DNA of 64,000 nucleotides from DASVFB01 sp963815965 (GTDB lineage Bacteria; Actinomycetota; Thermoleophilia; Gaiellales; Gaiellaceae). This document shows positions 7,943 through 16,107 of this stretch, piece by piece. How positions within the stretch are numbered: position 1 is the stretch's first letter; the number at the start of each line of letters is the position of its first letter. Below the pieces are notes generated by a model that ran no database searches, had not been told where the DNA came from, and saw only the letters and a list, made by a program, of their open reading frames with translations. The DNA is taken from the NCBI GenBank assembly GCA_963815965.1, contig CAWFIT010000004.1, positions 62,001-126,000 of the forward strand. Direction: 5' to 3'. The position numbers and the translations under genes are program-made.

Positions 7943-8921
7943 GCTTTCCTATCGCGAGGCCGTGCGCGACGCGCTCGTGCGGGCGATGCGCGAGGACGAC
8001 GACGTCTTCGTCATGGGCGAGGACATCGCGGAGATGGGCGGCTCGATGGGCGTCACGCAGGGGATGCTCGACGAGTTCGGGCCGACGCGCGTGCGAAACA
8101 CGCCGATCTCCGAGATCGCTCTCGTCGGCACGGGCATCGGCGCGGCGATGCAGGGCATGCGTCCAGTCGTCGAGGTCATGTACGAGGACTTTCTCACGCT
8201 CGCGACGGAGCAGATCATCAACCAGGCGGCGAAACACCGCTACATGTCGGGCGGACAGCTCAAGGTTCCGCTCACGGTGCGCACGCAGGGCGGCGCGGGC
8301 TGGAGCCCCGGCGCGCAGCACGCGCAGCAGCTCGAGGCGTGGTTCGTCCACATACCTGGCCTGAAGGTCGTGTTCGCGTCGACGCCGGCGGACGTGCGTG
8401 GGCTGCTCTGGTCGTCGATCTACGACGACAACCCGGTCGTGTTCTTCGAGCACCGCACGCTGTACGGGATCAAGGAGGAAGTGCCCGACGAGCTGGAGCC
8501 GATTCCGCTCGGCAAAGCGCGCGTGCATCGCGAGGGCGACGACGTCACGGTGATCGCGACCGGGCGGCTCGTGCACGAGGCACTCGCGGCGGCGCAACAG
8601 GCGGAGGAGCAGGGCGTCTCGGTCGAGGTAGTCGACCCGCGCACGCTGCAGCCGCTCGACGAGGAGGCGCTCGTCGAGTCTGTGAAGAAGACGAACCGCT
8701 GCGTCGTTGCGCACGAGGCGGTGACGCGGATGGGCTTTGGCGCGGAGGTCGCGGCGGTGATCCAGCACGCCGCGTTCGACTGGCTCGACGCGCCGATCGA
8801 GCGCGTCGGCGCGAAGTTCACTCCGCTGCCGTTTGCGCCCGTAATGGAGGAGTGGTGCGTGCCGCACGCCGACGACGTGTTGGAGGCGGTCATGCGCACC
8901 GTCGGGAGAAATGGCAACTGA
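7935..8921 (+). CDS. pdhB: 2-oxo acid dehydrogenase E1 component, beta subunit
   Basis: 328 residues, transketolase-like pyrimidine-binding fold. It shows the family segments VFVMGEDIAEMGG, TPISEIALVGTGIGAAMQGMRPVVEVMYEDF and, in the C-terminal domain, VEVVDPRTLQPLDEEALVESVKKTNRCVVAHEA. It pairs with the alpha subunit to form the E1 active site. ATG start lies 8 bases inside the alpha gene, and its own 3' end overlaps the E2 gene by 11 bases, so translation is coupled. Confidence 0.93.
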   Translation: MPELSYREAVRDALVRAMREDDDVFVMGEDIAEMGGSMGVTQGMLDEFGPTRVRNTPISEIALVGTGIGAAMQGMRPVVEVMYEDFLTLATEQIINQAAKHRYMSGGQLKVPLTVRTQGGAGWSPGAQHAQQLEAWFVHIPGLKVVFASTPADVRGLLWSSIYDDNPVVFFEHRTLYGIKEEVPDELEPIPLGKARVHREGDDVTVIATGRLVHEALAAAQQAEEQGVSVEVVDPRTLQPLDEEALVESVKKTNRCVVAHEAVTRMGFGAEVAAVIQHAAFDWLDAPIERVGAKFTPLPFAPVMEEWCVPHADDVLEAVMRTVGRNGN

Positions 8922-10089
8922 GATCAAGCTCCCGCGGCTCGGGCAGGGGATGGAGTCGGGGACGATCGTCAAGTGGCTCAAGTCCGAGGGCGAGCCGGTC
9001 GAGAAGGGCGAGCCTCTCTACGAGCTGGACACCGACAAGGTCACCCAGGAAGTCGAGGCCGACGCGTCCGGTGTCCTGCTGAAGATCGCCGTCGCCGAGG
9101 GCGAGGTCGAAGTCGGCAAGACGATCGCGGTGATCGGCGAGCAGGGCGAGGACGTCTCGATTTCAGAGAATGGCGCGAAGGCATCTGAACGGGCCACCGA
9201 GGCGCCCGCTCCGGCCGTGTCCCCAGTCCAGGACTCGGGACCTGTCCGGCAGGAACACGGCGGTCGGATCAAGGCGTCGCCGCTCGCGCGCCGGATCGCG
9301 CGCGAACGCGGGATCGACCTGGCGCAGCTGCGCGGGACGGGCCCGGACGGGCGCATCGTCGCCGAGGACGTGGAACGGTCGGCACCGGCCGTGTCCCCAG
9401 TCCAGGACTCGGGACAGGTCGAAGTGCGACAGCTCTCGAAGGTGCGCCAGACGATCGCGCGCCGGCTCACTCAGGCATGGGAGGCGCCCGTGTTCCAGCT
9501 CGTCGTGTCGGCCGACATGACGCAGTCGCTCGCGCTCGTCGACCGCCTGCGCGAGTTGCACACGGACGAGCGCCCCACGGTCACCGATGTGCTCACGCGC
9601 GTGACGGCCGCTGCGCTGATGCGCCACCGCGACGTGAACGCCCACTTCGTCGACGGTGCGATCCACATCCATCCGAGCGCCAACGTCGGCATCGCCGTCG
9701 CAGCTCCGCAGGGCCTCATCGTCCCGGTGATTCGTTCCGCCGAGCGCCTGAGCATCGCCGAGATCGCGCGGTCGCGCGCCGACCTCGTGCAGCGCACGCG
9801 CGACAACAAGCTCAAACAGGACGACCTCGACGGCGGCACGTTCACGATCTCGAACCTCGGCATGTTCGGCGTCGAGCAGTTCGTCGCCGTGCTCAACCCA
9901 CCGCAGGTCGCGATCCTCGCGGTCGGCGCCAGCGAGGATCGCGTCGTCGTCAAGGACGACGACTTCGTCGCGCTCCCGATGATGACGATGACGCTGACGT
10001 GCGACCACCGCGCAATCGACGGCGCCGTCGGCGCGGACTTCCTCCGCACGCTGAAGCAGCTCGTCGAGAGCCCAGCTCTCGCGCTTTAA
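8911..10089 (+). CDS. pdhC: Dihydrolipoamide acyltransferase (E2)
   Basis: 392 residues. Lipoyl domain 1-76 with the lipoylated Lys43 in ELDTDKVTQEVEA; peripheral subunit-binding domain about 118-155 (SPLARRIARERGIDLAQLRGTGPDGRI); catalytic domain from about 170 ending with DHRAIDGAVGADF, which holds the His and Asp of the CoA-dependent acyltransferases. The two flexible linkers each contain a copy of a 25-base palindromic repeat, read as VSPVQDSG near residues 103 and 161. The linkers are otherwise short for E2 proteins. Confidence 0.93.
   Translation: MATEIKLPRLGQGMESGTIVKWLKSEGEPVEKGEPLYELDTDKVTQEVEADASGVLLKIAVAEGEVEVGKTIAVIGEQGEDVSISENGAKASERATEAPAPAVSPVQDSGPVRQEHGGRIKASPLARRIARERGIDLAQLRGTGPDGRIVAEDVERSAPAVSPVQDSGQVEVRQLSKVRQTIARRLTQAWEAPVFQLVVSADMTQSLALVDRLRELHTDERPTVTDVLTRVTAAALMRHRDVNAHFVDGAIHIHPSANVGIAVAAPQGLIVPVIRSAERLSIAEIARSRADLVQRTRDNKLKQDDLDGGTFTISNLGMFGVEQFVAVLNPPQVAILAVGASEDRVVVKDDDFVALPMMTMTLTCDHRAIDGAVGADFLRTLKQLVESPALAL
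9218..9242 (+). repeat. Intragenic palindromic repeat, copy 2 (E2 linker 1)
   Basis: Outer left arm TGTCCC, inner arms AGTCC and GGACT around one A, and right arm GGGACC. It is read as VSPVQDSGP between the lipoyl and subunit-binding domains. The following bases CTGTCC repeat the downstream extension seen at copy 1. Confidence 0.85.
9392..9416 (+). repeat. Intragenic palindromic repeat, copy 3 (E2 linker 2)
   Basis: Complete copy with outer arms TGTCCC and GGGACA and inner arms AGTCC and GGACT. The only asymmetric positions are bases 7, 13 and 19. It is read as VSPVQDSGQ between the subunit-binding and catalytic domains. It is 174 bases downstream of copy 2, in the same frame and orientation. 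Confidence 0.88.
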
Positions 10090-10154
10090 GTGGCCGCCAC
10101 CGCCGCCACTCGCACGCGCATCGCGGCTGCAAACCTGCGCGCTGCTGAGTCCTC

Positions 10155-10189
10155 GGCCGCGCCCGTAGCCTGCGACTACGAACGCGGCC
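10155..10189 (+). repeat. Long imperfect inverted repeat (hairpin) in the E2-VOC gap
   Basis: The 167-base gap between the E2 gene and the VOC gene holds a 35-base hairpin. It has an outer 7-bp stem GGCCGCG/CGCGGCC, a 2x2 internal loop, an inner 5-bp stem CGTAG/CTACG and a 7-base loop. No T-run follows, so it is not a typical rho-independent terminator. It may be a REP-like element, a processing site or a degenerate terminator. The rest of the gap shows no gene. Confidence 0.6.
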
Positions 10190-10256
10190 TGCGTCCTTGC
10201 ATCGCTTGGTTTTCGCCGGCTGCGCGCACGACTGACGACGGAGGCGACCACTGACC

Positions 10257-10580
10257 GTGTGGTACCGCGTCCGCGACTTCGACGCGGGACGCGCGTTCTA
10301 CCGCGAGCTGCTCGGGTTCGAGGAGACGTACGTGGACTGGCAGGAGCGTTGGGCGAAGCTGCGGCACGGCGAGATGGAGATCGCGATCGCCGAGGGCGAG
10401 CCTCAGGACGGCGGCGTGGGCCACGTCGACGTGCAGGACGTGAAGGCCGAAGCCGACCGCCTAAGAGCAGAGGGCGTGAACGTCGGCACCGTGTTCGAGC
10501 TGCATGGGCACGTCCGCATCCTCGACGTCTACGACCCCGACGGGAACCGAATCCAGCTGGCGCAGGACCTCGTCTCATGA
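10257..10580 (+). CDS. VOC/glyoxalase-fold protein
   Basis: 107 residues forming one half-barrel unit of the vicinal-oxygen-chelate fold: WYRVRDFDAGRAFYRELLGFEE, a middle strand EMEIAIAEGEP, and the C-terminal VYDPDGNRIQLAQ with the typical metal-ligand Glu replaced by Gln. Likely a dimeric glyoxalase or dioxygenase relative of unknown substrate. The start is uncertain (GTG at 10257). Its stop overlaps the ATG of the next gene by two bases (ATGA). It sits inside the dehydrogenase operon. Confidence 0.75.
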   Translation: MWYRVRDFDAGRAFYRELLGFEETYVDWQERWAKLRHGEMEIAIAEGEPQDGGVGHVDVQDVKAEADRLRAEGVNVGTVFELHGHVRILDVYDPDGNRIQLAQDLVS

Positions 10581-11053
10581 TCCGCCCGGGTAGCCGGCAC
10601 GACGCACGCTTCCTCCGCGACATGCTCCACCACGCGTACTACTGGCGGGAGCGTGCGCCGCAGGACCCGATGGAAGGCTCGGTGCAGCGTTACGTCATGA
10701 GCTGGGGCCGCCCGGGCGACGCCGCCGTGGTCGCCTACAGCGACGCCGGCAACGTCGGCGCGGCGTGGTACCGCCTGTTCAAAGAGCGTGAGCCGGGCTA
10801 CGGCTTCGTCGACGAGCAGACGCCGGAGCTGTCGATCGCCGTCGTCCCGTCGTGCCGCGGCAAGGGCTACGGCGAGGAGCTGCTCGCGGCACTGCTCGCG
10901 CAGGCGAAGAAGGACGGCTTCGAGCAGATCTCGCTAAGCGTCGAGCCGGACAACCCGGCCCTCCGCCTCTACGAGCGCTACGGCTTCCGCAAGGTGGGCG
11001 AATCCGGTGGCAGCTGGACGATGCTCGCGCGCTTGAACGACAGCCCCGACTAG
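10577..11053 (+). CDS. GNAT family N-acetyltransferase
   Basis: 158 residues. Acetyl-CoA binding motif A reads ELSIAVVPSCRGKGYGEELLAALL, followed by SLSVEPDNPALRLYERYGFRKVGE, the classic C-terminal GNAT signature. ATG start overlaps the VOC stop. Substrate unknown. It lies between the E2 and E3 genes, but no chemical link to the complex can be read from the sequence. Confidence 0.88.
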   Translation: MIRPGSRHDARFLRDMLHHAYYWRERAPQDPMEGSVQRYVMSWGRPGDAAVVAYSDAGNVGAAWYRLFKEREPGYGFVDEQTPELSIAVVPSCRGKGYGEELLAALLAQAKKDGFEQISLSVEPDNPALRLYERYGFRKVGESGGSWTMLARLNDSPD

Positions 11054-11056
11054 CAT
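11051..11056 (+). promoter_or_regulatory. Putative -10 hexamer upstream of the E3 gene
   Basis: TAGCAT overlaps the stop codon of the acetyltransferase gene and ends 7 bases before the E3 ATG, so E3 may have its own leaderless promoter. Confidence 0.45.
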
Positions 11057-11063
11057 CAGAGCT

Positions 11064-12470
11064 ATGGAAGTCGACGTCGCAGTTCTCGGCGGAGGGCCGG
11101 GTGGCTACACCGCCGCGATCCGCGCAGCGCAGCTCGGCGCGCGGACTGCGTGCATCGAGAAGGAATCGGAGCTCGGCGGCACCTGCCTCCGCGTCGGGTG
11201 CGTCCCGACGAAGGCCTGGGTGCAGACCGCGTACTCGATCAAGGAGGCCGCGGAGACCTTCGCGAAGCTCGGCGTCATCGTCGGTGAGCCGCAGCTCGAC
11301 TTCGGTACGGCGAACGAGTGGAAGTCCGGCGTCGTGAAGCAGATGACGAGCGGCGTCGCAACCCTCTTCAAAGCGAACGGCGTCGAGTGGGTGAAAGGCA
11401 CCGGAGTGTTCAAGGATGCGAACACGATTGCGGTCGAGGGCGGCGAGGACGTCACCTTCAAGTCCGCGATCGTCGCCACTGGTTCGTTCCCGATCCGGCC
11501 GCCGATCGAGGGCCTCGACAGCCCGCGCTGCGTCGACTCGACCGGCCTGCTGGCCCAGGACCGGGTGCCGCGCCGGCTCGTCGTCCTCGGCGGCGGCATC
11601 ATCGGCTGCGAGTTCGCGTCGATCCTCAAGCGCTTCGGCTCGGAGGTAACGATCATCGAGATGCTCGACGCGCTGATCCCGCAGGAGGACGCGGATGCGT
11701 CGAAGGAGCTCGCGAAGCAGTTCGGGCGTCGCGGCATCACGCTCAATCTCGGCAAGCAGTGCACGAAGGTCGAAGATTCGGGCAGCGAGCTCACCGTTCA
11801 CTTCGGCGACGGCGAAACCGTGCAGGCCGACCTGATGCTCGTGTCCGTCGGACGAGCGCCGCTCGTCGAAGGGCTTGGGCTCGAGGCGATCGGCGTCGAG
11901 CTCGACAGGCGCAAGGGCATCGCTGCCGACGAGCACCGCCGGACGACCGTCCCGCACATCTATGCGGTCGGCGATTGCGCCGGTTACTGGCAGCTCGCGC
12001 ACACCGCGTTCCGCGAGGGCGAGGTCGCCGCAGAGAACGCGATGGGCCACGACGCGGTCGTCGACAACAGAGGCGTCCCCCGGCCGATCTACACCGATCC
12101 GGAGATTGCGAGCGTCGGCCTGACCGAGGCCGAGGCCCGCGAGCAGCACGGGGACGACGTCGCGGTCGGGACGTTCCCTTGGATCGCCAACGCGCGCGCA
12201 GTCATGCAGAACGAGACCGTTGGCTGGGTGAAGTCCATCCACGAGACGCGGTACGGCGAGCTCCTCGGGATCGTCATGGTCGGGCCGCACGTCACCGACC
12301 TGATAGAGGCCGGCGTCGTCGCGCTCGACGCGGAGTCGACGGTCGAAACCGTCGCCGACGGCATGGCAGCCCATCCCACGCTTTCCGAGGCCGTCAAGGA
12401 GGCTGGGCTCGTGGCGCTCGGCCGACCGATTCATTTGCCGCCGAGGCGGAAAGCCGCGGCCAGGGCTTAG
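11064..12470 (+). CDS. lpdA: Dihydrolipoamide dehydrogenase (E3)
   Basis: 468 residues, FAD-dependent pyridine nucleotide-disulfide oxidoreductase. FAD-binding GGGPGGYTAAIRAAQLG at the N-terminus, redox disulfide GGTCLRVGCVPTK (Cys about 37 and 42), NAD-binding LGGGIIGCEFASILKRFG, second FAD contact YAVGDCAG, and the C-terminal AHPTLSEAVKEA with the catalytic His-Glu pair. It reoxidises the lipoyl arm of E2, completing the complex encoded just upstream. Confidence 0.95.
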   Translation: MEVDVAVLGGGPGGYTAAIRAAQLGARTACIEKESELGGTCLRVGCVPTKAWVQTAYSIKEAAETFAKLGVIVGEPQLDFGTANEWKSGVVKQMTSGVATLFKANGVEWVKGTGVFKDANTIAVEGGEDVTFKSAIVATGSFPIRPPIEGLDSPRCVDSTGLLAQDRVPRRLVVLGGGIIGCEFASILKRFGSEVTIIEMLDALIPQEDADASKELAKQFGRRGITLNLGKQCTKVEDSGSELTVHFGDGETVQADLMLVSVGRAPLVEGLGLEAIGVELDRRKGIAADEHRRTTVPHIYAVGDCAGYWQLAHTAFREGEVAAENAMGHDAVVDNRGVPRPIYTDPEIASVGLTEAEAREQHGDDVAVGTFPWIANARAVMQNETVGWVKSIHETRYGELLGIVMVGPHVTDLIEAGVVALDAESTVETVADGMAAHPTLSEAVKEAGLVALGRPIHLPPRRKAAARA

Positions 12471-12489
12471 CAAACGGAAGGGAGCGGCG

Positions 12490-12714
12490 ATGGGAATCGT
12501 CAACAGGCGCAATGCGATGCTCGGCTGGGCTGTGTGGCAGGTCGGCAAGCGGGTTGCGGAGCAGAAGGCGAAGAGCTCCGTCTCGGCTGCCGAGGGCGGT
12601 AAGACGAAGAGGCGGCTGAGCAAGGCCGCGTTCATCGCCGGAGTCGCAGCGGTTGGAGCGGCGCTGGTGTTCTGGCGGAAGAAGAGCTCCGACGACGAGC
12701 TCCCGCCCGTGTGA
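12490..12714 (+). CDS. Small uncharacterised membrane protein
   Basis: 74 residues: an N-terminal hydrophobic stretch (AMLGWAVWQVGKRVAEQK), a basic linker and one transmembrane helix (AAFIAGVAAVGAALVFWRKK) ending in an acidic tail. A Shine-Dalgarno-like GGGAG lies before the ATG. Its stop overlaps the GTG of hisC by four bases. No family recognised. Confidence 0.7.
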   Translation: MGIVNRRNAMLGWAVWQVGKRVAEQKAKSSVSAAEGGKTKRRLSKAAFIAGVAAVGAALVFWRKKSSDDELPPV

Positions 12715-13823
12715 GCGGCGCGGGATTCTTCCGCCGGTCGATCGCCGAGCTCGTTCCATACGAGCCTGGGAAGCCGATCGAAGAGGTGCAGCGCGAGCTC
12801 GGCCTCGACCGCGTCGTGAAGCTCGCATCGAACGAGGGGACGTTCGGGCCGTTTCCGGCGGCGCTCGAAGCGCTCGAACGCCAGGCGCACGAGTTGAACC
12901 GCTATCCCGACGGAGGCGCCTACGCTCTCCGCGTCGCGCTCGCCGAGCGCCACGACGTGCGCTTCGAGCAGGTGGCCGTCGGGTCGGGCGCCGACGGCGT
13001 CATCGATTGTCTGAGCCAGGCGGTGCTCGAGGACGGCGACGAGATCGTCTGCGGCTGGCCGTCGTTCCCGAGCTACGTGCTCGCCGCGATCAAGCTCGGC
13101 GCGCTCCCGGTACGCGTCCCGCTGCGCGAACACCGCTACGACCTCGACGCGTTGCTCGACGCGATCACGCCGCAGACGAAGCTCGTCTACGTCTGCGTCC
13201 CGAACAATCCGACCGGCACGACGAACGGTCGCGCGGAGCTGACCCGCTTCCTGGACCAGGTCCCTGGGCACGTTGTCACCGTCCTCGACCAGGCGTACGC
13301 CGAGTACATCGACGATCCCGACTATCCCGACGGCGTCGAGGAGTACTTCAACGCCGGAAGGCGCGTGGTCGTCCTGCGCACGTTCTCGAAGATCTACGGC
13401 CTCGCGGGACTGCGCGTCGGCTTCGGCATCGCGCCCGAGGACGTGGTGCTCGAGATCGGCAAGGTGCGTCGCGCGTTCGACATCACGTCGGCTGCGCAGG
13501 TCGCCGCGCTCGCGAGCCTCGGCGACGAGCAGGAGCTCGGTCGCCGGCGCGCGGCGTGCACTGCGGAACGAGCGCAACTTGTGGAGATCCTCGAGCGAAG
13601 CGGCTTCGACGTCGCCGCTCCTGCCGTAGCGAATTTCGTGTATGCGGATACAGGAAGCGATGCCCGCGCGGTCTTCGACGCGCTGCTGCGTGAAGGTGTG
13701 ATCGTACGGCCGTTGAACGCTTTCGGTTCGGACACCGCGATTCGCGTCACCGTCGGGACGGCCGACGAGAACGCGTTCCTCGGAGAGGCTCTGGAAAGAG
13801 TTGCCGCCGCTGCGATGAAATAG
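12711..13823 (+). CDS. Histidinol-phosphate/aromatic aminotransferase (HisC-like)
   Basis: 370 residues, fold type I PLP aminotransferase of the HisC/Cobc branch. Visible signatures: LASNEGTFGPFPAALEALE, VPNNPTGTTN, LDQAYAEYID (Asp that pairs with the PLP ring nitrogen) and the Schiff-base Lys in RTFSKIYGLAGLRVG. GTG start. A second hisC lies in the histidine operon fused to hisB, so this copy may serve another substrate such as phenylalanine or tyrosine keto acids, or be a spare HisC; the sequence does not decide. Confidence 0.88.
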   Translation: MSGAGFFRRSIAELVPYEPGKPIEEVQRELGLDRVVKLASNEGTFGPFPAALEALERQAHELNRYPDGGAYALRVALAERHDVRFEQVAVGSGADGVIDCLSQAVLEDGDEIVCGWPSFPSYVLAAIKLGALPVRVPLREHRYDLDALLDAITPQTKLVYVCVPNNPTGTTNGRAELTRFLDQVPGHVVTVLDQAYAEYIDDPDYPDGVEEYFNAGRRVVVLRTFSKIYGLAGLRVGFGIAPEDVVLEIGKVRRAFDITSAAQVAALASLGDEQELGRRRAACTAERAQLVEILERSGFDVAAPAVANFVYADTGSDARAVFDALLREGVIVRPLNAFGSDTAIRVTVGTADENAFLGEALERVAAAAMK

Positions 13824-13826
13824 GGT
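13821..13826 (+). promoter_or_regulatory. Putative -10 hexamer of the MFS exporter gene
   Basis: TAGGGT overlaps the stop of the aminotransferase gene and ends 6 bases before the GTG at 13833. No Shine-Dalgarno sequence is visible. Confidence 0.45.
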
Positions 13827-13832
13827 CGGTCC

Positions 13833-15101
13833 GTGGGCCACGTCGAGCTGCTCCGCCGGAACGCCAGCTTCCGTCTGCTGTTCTTTGCGACGCTCGGATC
13901 GCTCGTCGGAACGTGGCTGGCGACCATCGCGCTGACGGTCGAGATCTACGACCGCACGCACTCGGGAGGCTGGGTCAGCGCGCTCCTCATCTCGATCTTC
14001 CTGCCGACGGTGATCGTCGGTGTCGCCGTCGGGCCGCTACTCGACCGACTGTCGCGCCGGAAGCTGATGGTCGCGTCCGACCTCCTGCGCGCGGGCGTCT
14101 TCGTGGCGCTGCCCTTCGTCGATCGCCCCGGGTGGATCGTTGCGCTCGCCGGCCTGAGCGGGCTCGGCAACGCCGTGTATCGGCCGACCGTCAACGCCGC
14201 GATGCCGAACCTCCTCGCGGAGGACGAGCTCGAGAAGGGCAACGCGCTTTTCATGACCGTCGAGAACATGGCGTGGGCGGTCGGGCCGCTCATCGGCGGC
14301 GCGATCGTCGCCACGTCCGGCACGCAGGCGGCGTACTGGATCAACGCCGTCTCGTTCGTGTTCTCTGCCGCGCTGATCCGTGCTATTCCGGCCGGCCGGC
14401 TCCAGTCAGAAGTATCGGAGAGCCGCGGGCACTGGCGCGACATCGTCGACGGGCTTGCGCTCGCGAAGCGCTCGCCCGCCGTGCAGACCGTGGTCGCCGC
14501 ATGGAGCGTGACGATGCTCGGCGTCGCATGCATCAACGTCGGCGAGGTCGTGATCGCGAAGTCGTCGTTCAACGCCGGCGACTTCGGCTTCGGTCTCCTC
14601 TTCGGTGCGTCGGGCGTCGGCCTCGCGATCGGCAGCTTCGCCGGCGGCATGCTCGCGGAGCGCCTTCCGATCCGGAAGCTCTACGGCCCGGCGATCATCC
14701 TCGCCGGTCTCGGCTACGGGATCGCCGCCGCCGCGCCGAACGTCTGGCTCGCGGCGCCGGCGGTGGTGGTCGCCGGCATCGGGAACGGCGCGGCGGCGCT
14801 GTACAACGTCCTCCTCATCCAGCGCGGCGTTCCCGACACGTATCGCGGTCGCGCGTTCACGATCACGATGAGCATCACGTACGCGATCCTCGGGCCGGCG
14901 ATGGCCATTGCGGGGCCGGTGACGACGGCGCTGGGCGGCCGCTGGATCTGGGCGATCGGCGCCGGCTTCTCGGTGCTTTCCGGCCTCGTAGCGATCGCAC
15001 TCTCGCCGCGCCTCCGCGACTCGGGTCCAGTGACTGAGGCGGAGGTGGAGGACGCCGAGGCCGCCGAGGGCGCCCCCGCTCTCGAGACGACACCGCACTA
15101 G
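13833..15101 (+). CDS. MFS transporter (EntS-like exporter)
   Basis: 422 residues with twelve predicted helices and the MFS loop motif GPLLDRLSRRKLMVASDLLRAG between helices 2 and 3. Segments PTVNAAMPNLLAEDELEKGNAL and MTVENMAWAVGPLIGGAI are typical of the exporter branch that includes EntS and macrolide-efflux-like proteins. The cytoplasmic C-terminus is acidic (EAEVEDAEAAEG). Substrate unknown. Starts 9 bases after the aminotransferase gene. Confidence 0.88.
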   Translation: MGHVELLRRNASFRLLFFATLGSLVGTWLATIALTVEIYDRTHSGGWVSALLISIFLPTVIVGVAVGPLLDRLSRRKLMVASDLLRAGVFVALPFVDRPGWIVALAGLSGLGNAVYRPTVNAAMPNLLAEDELEKGNALFMTVENMAWAVGPLIGGAIVATSGTQAAYWINAVSFVFSAALIRAIPAGRLQSEVSESRGHWRDIVDGLALAKRSPAVQTVVAAWSVTMLGVACINVGEVVIAKSSFNAGDFGFGLLFGASGVGLAIGSFAGGMLAERLPIRKLYGPAIILAGLGYGIAAAAPNVWLAAPAVVVAGIGNGAAALYNVLLIQRGVPDTYRGRAFTITMSITYAILGPAMAIAGPVTTALGGRWIWAIGAGFSVLSGLVAIALSPRLRDSGPVTEAEVEDAEAAEGAPALETTPH

Positions 15102-15104
15102 CAT
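15099..15104 (+). promoter_or_regulatory. Putative -10 hexamer of meaB
   Basis: TAGCAT, overlapping the stop of the MFS gene, ends 7 bases before the meaB ATG. It matches the leaderless arrangement seen elsewhere. Confidence 0.45.
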
Positions 15105-15111
15105 TGCCGCA

Positions 15112-16107
15112 ATGGCCGGTCGGCGGGATTGGACGCGAGAAACGCTCGCGGAGGGCGTGCGCGCGGGCGACAAACGGGCGCTCGCACGCGCGATCACGCT
15201 CGTCGAGAACCGCGAGCCCCTCGCGTACGACGTCGTCCGCGACATCTACCCCGACACCGGCCGCAGCTACGCCGTCGGCGTCACCGGCCCCCCGGGCGTC
15301 GGCAAGTCGTCCTTGATCAGCGCACTCGTCCGGCATGTCCGCAGCCGGCAGCAGAGCGTGGGCGTGATCTCGGTCGACCCTTCGAGCCCGTTCTCGCAGG
15401 GCGCGCTCCTTGGCGACCGCATCCGACTGAGCGACCACTTCCTCGATCCGGACGTGTTCATCCGCTCGATGGGCTCACGCGGGCATCTCGGCGGCCTGGC
15501 GGAGGCCACGCTGCAGGCGATGCTCGTGCTCGACGCGTCGGGCAAGGACCTGCTGTTCCTCGAGACGGTCGGCGCAGGGCAGGGCGAGGTCGAGGTGATC
15601 GGCATCGCCGACACCATTCTGCTCGTGCTGATGCCCGGCTCCGGCGACTCCGTGCAGGCGCTGAAGGCCGGGATCATGGAGATTCCCGACGTGATCGCCG
15701 TCAACAAGATGGATCATCCAGCCGCGAAGACGATGGTCAACGAGGTGCGCTCGATTCTCACGCTGGACAAGGAGCGCGCGTGGAAACCGCCGATCGTCCT
15801 CACCGAGGCGACGCGGGGAGAGAACGTCGACGTGCTCTGGGAGAAGATCACCGCGCATCGCGCCTTCCTCGAGGAGGACGACGGGCTCGAGCAGCGGCGC
15901 CGGCGGAACCTCGCAGGCGAGGTGTTCGCCGTTGCGTCGTCGCGTGCGAAGGTGCATCTACAGCACGCCGTGGCGGACGATCCCGAGTTGCGGCGACTGC
16001 TCGACGAGGTGCAGCGCCGTGAGCTCGACCCTTTGACCGCAGTGCGCGAGATCATGGAGAAGGTGTTTCGAATTGGCGATACGAACGGCTCCCCCGACGC
16101 TCAGTGA
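15112..16107 (+). CDS. meaB: MeaB/ArgK-type G3E GTPase
   Basis: 331 residues. GTPase chaperone that protects and loads adenosylcobalamin into methylmalonyl-CoA mutase. Walker A is GPPGVGKSSLISALV (about 60-75), followed by VISVDPSSPFSQGALLGDRIRL, the switch segment FLETVGAGQGEVEV and the guanine-specificity motif NKMD. The C-terminal helical dimerisation arm is present. No mutase gene is in the window. The 3' end overlaps the next gene by 35 bases. Confidence 0.92.
   Translation: MAGRRDWTRETLAEGVRAGDKRALARAITLVENREPLAYDVVRDIYPDTGRSYAVGVTGPPGVGKSSLISALVRHVRSRQQSVGVISVDPSSPFSQGALLGDRIRLSDHFLDPDVFIRSMGSRGHLGGLAEATLQAMLVLDASGKDLLFLETVGAGQGEVEVIGIADTILLVLMPGSGDSVQALKAGIMEIPDVIAVNKMDHPAAKTMVNEVRSILTLDKERAWKPPIVLTEATRGENVDVLWEKITAHRAFLEEDDGLEQRRRRNLAGEVFAVASSRAKVHLQHAVADDPELRRLLDEVQRRELDPLTAVREIMEKVFRIGDTNGSPDAQ

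Noticed and set aside
10779..13961. A 1060-codon antisense frame spanning the E3 and aminotransferase genes.
   Set aside because: It crosses three well-supported genes on the other strand and shows no domain; it is a codon-bias shadow.
15018..15034. GACTCGGGTCCAGTGAC in the MFS gene, giving DSGPV, like part of the palindromic repeat peptide.
   Set aside because: Only the right half resembles the repeat and the inner arm is changed; it may be a decayed copy but I cannot show it.
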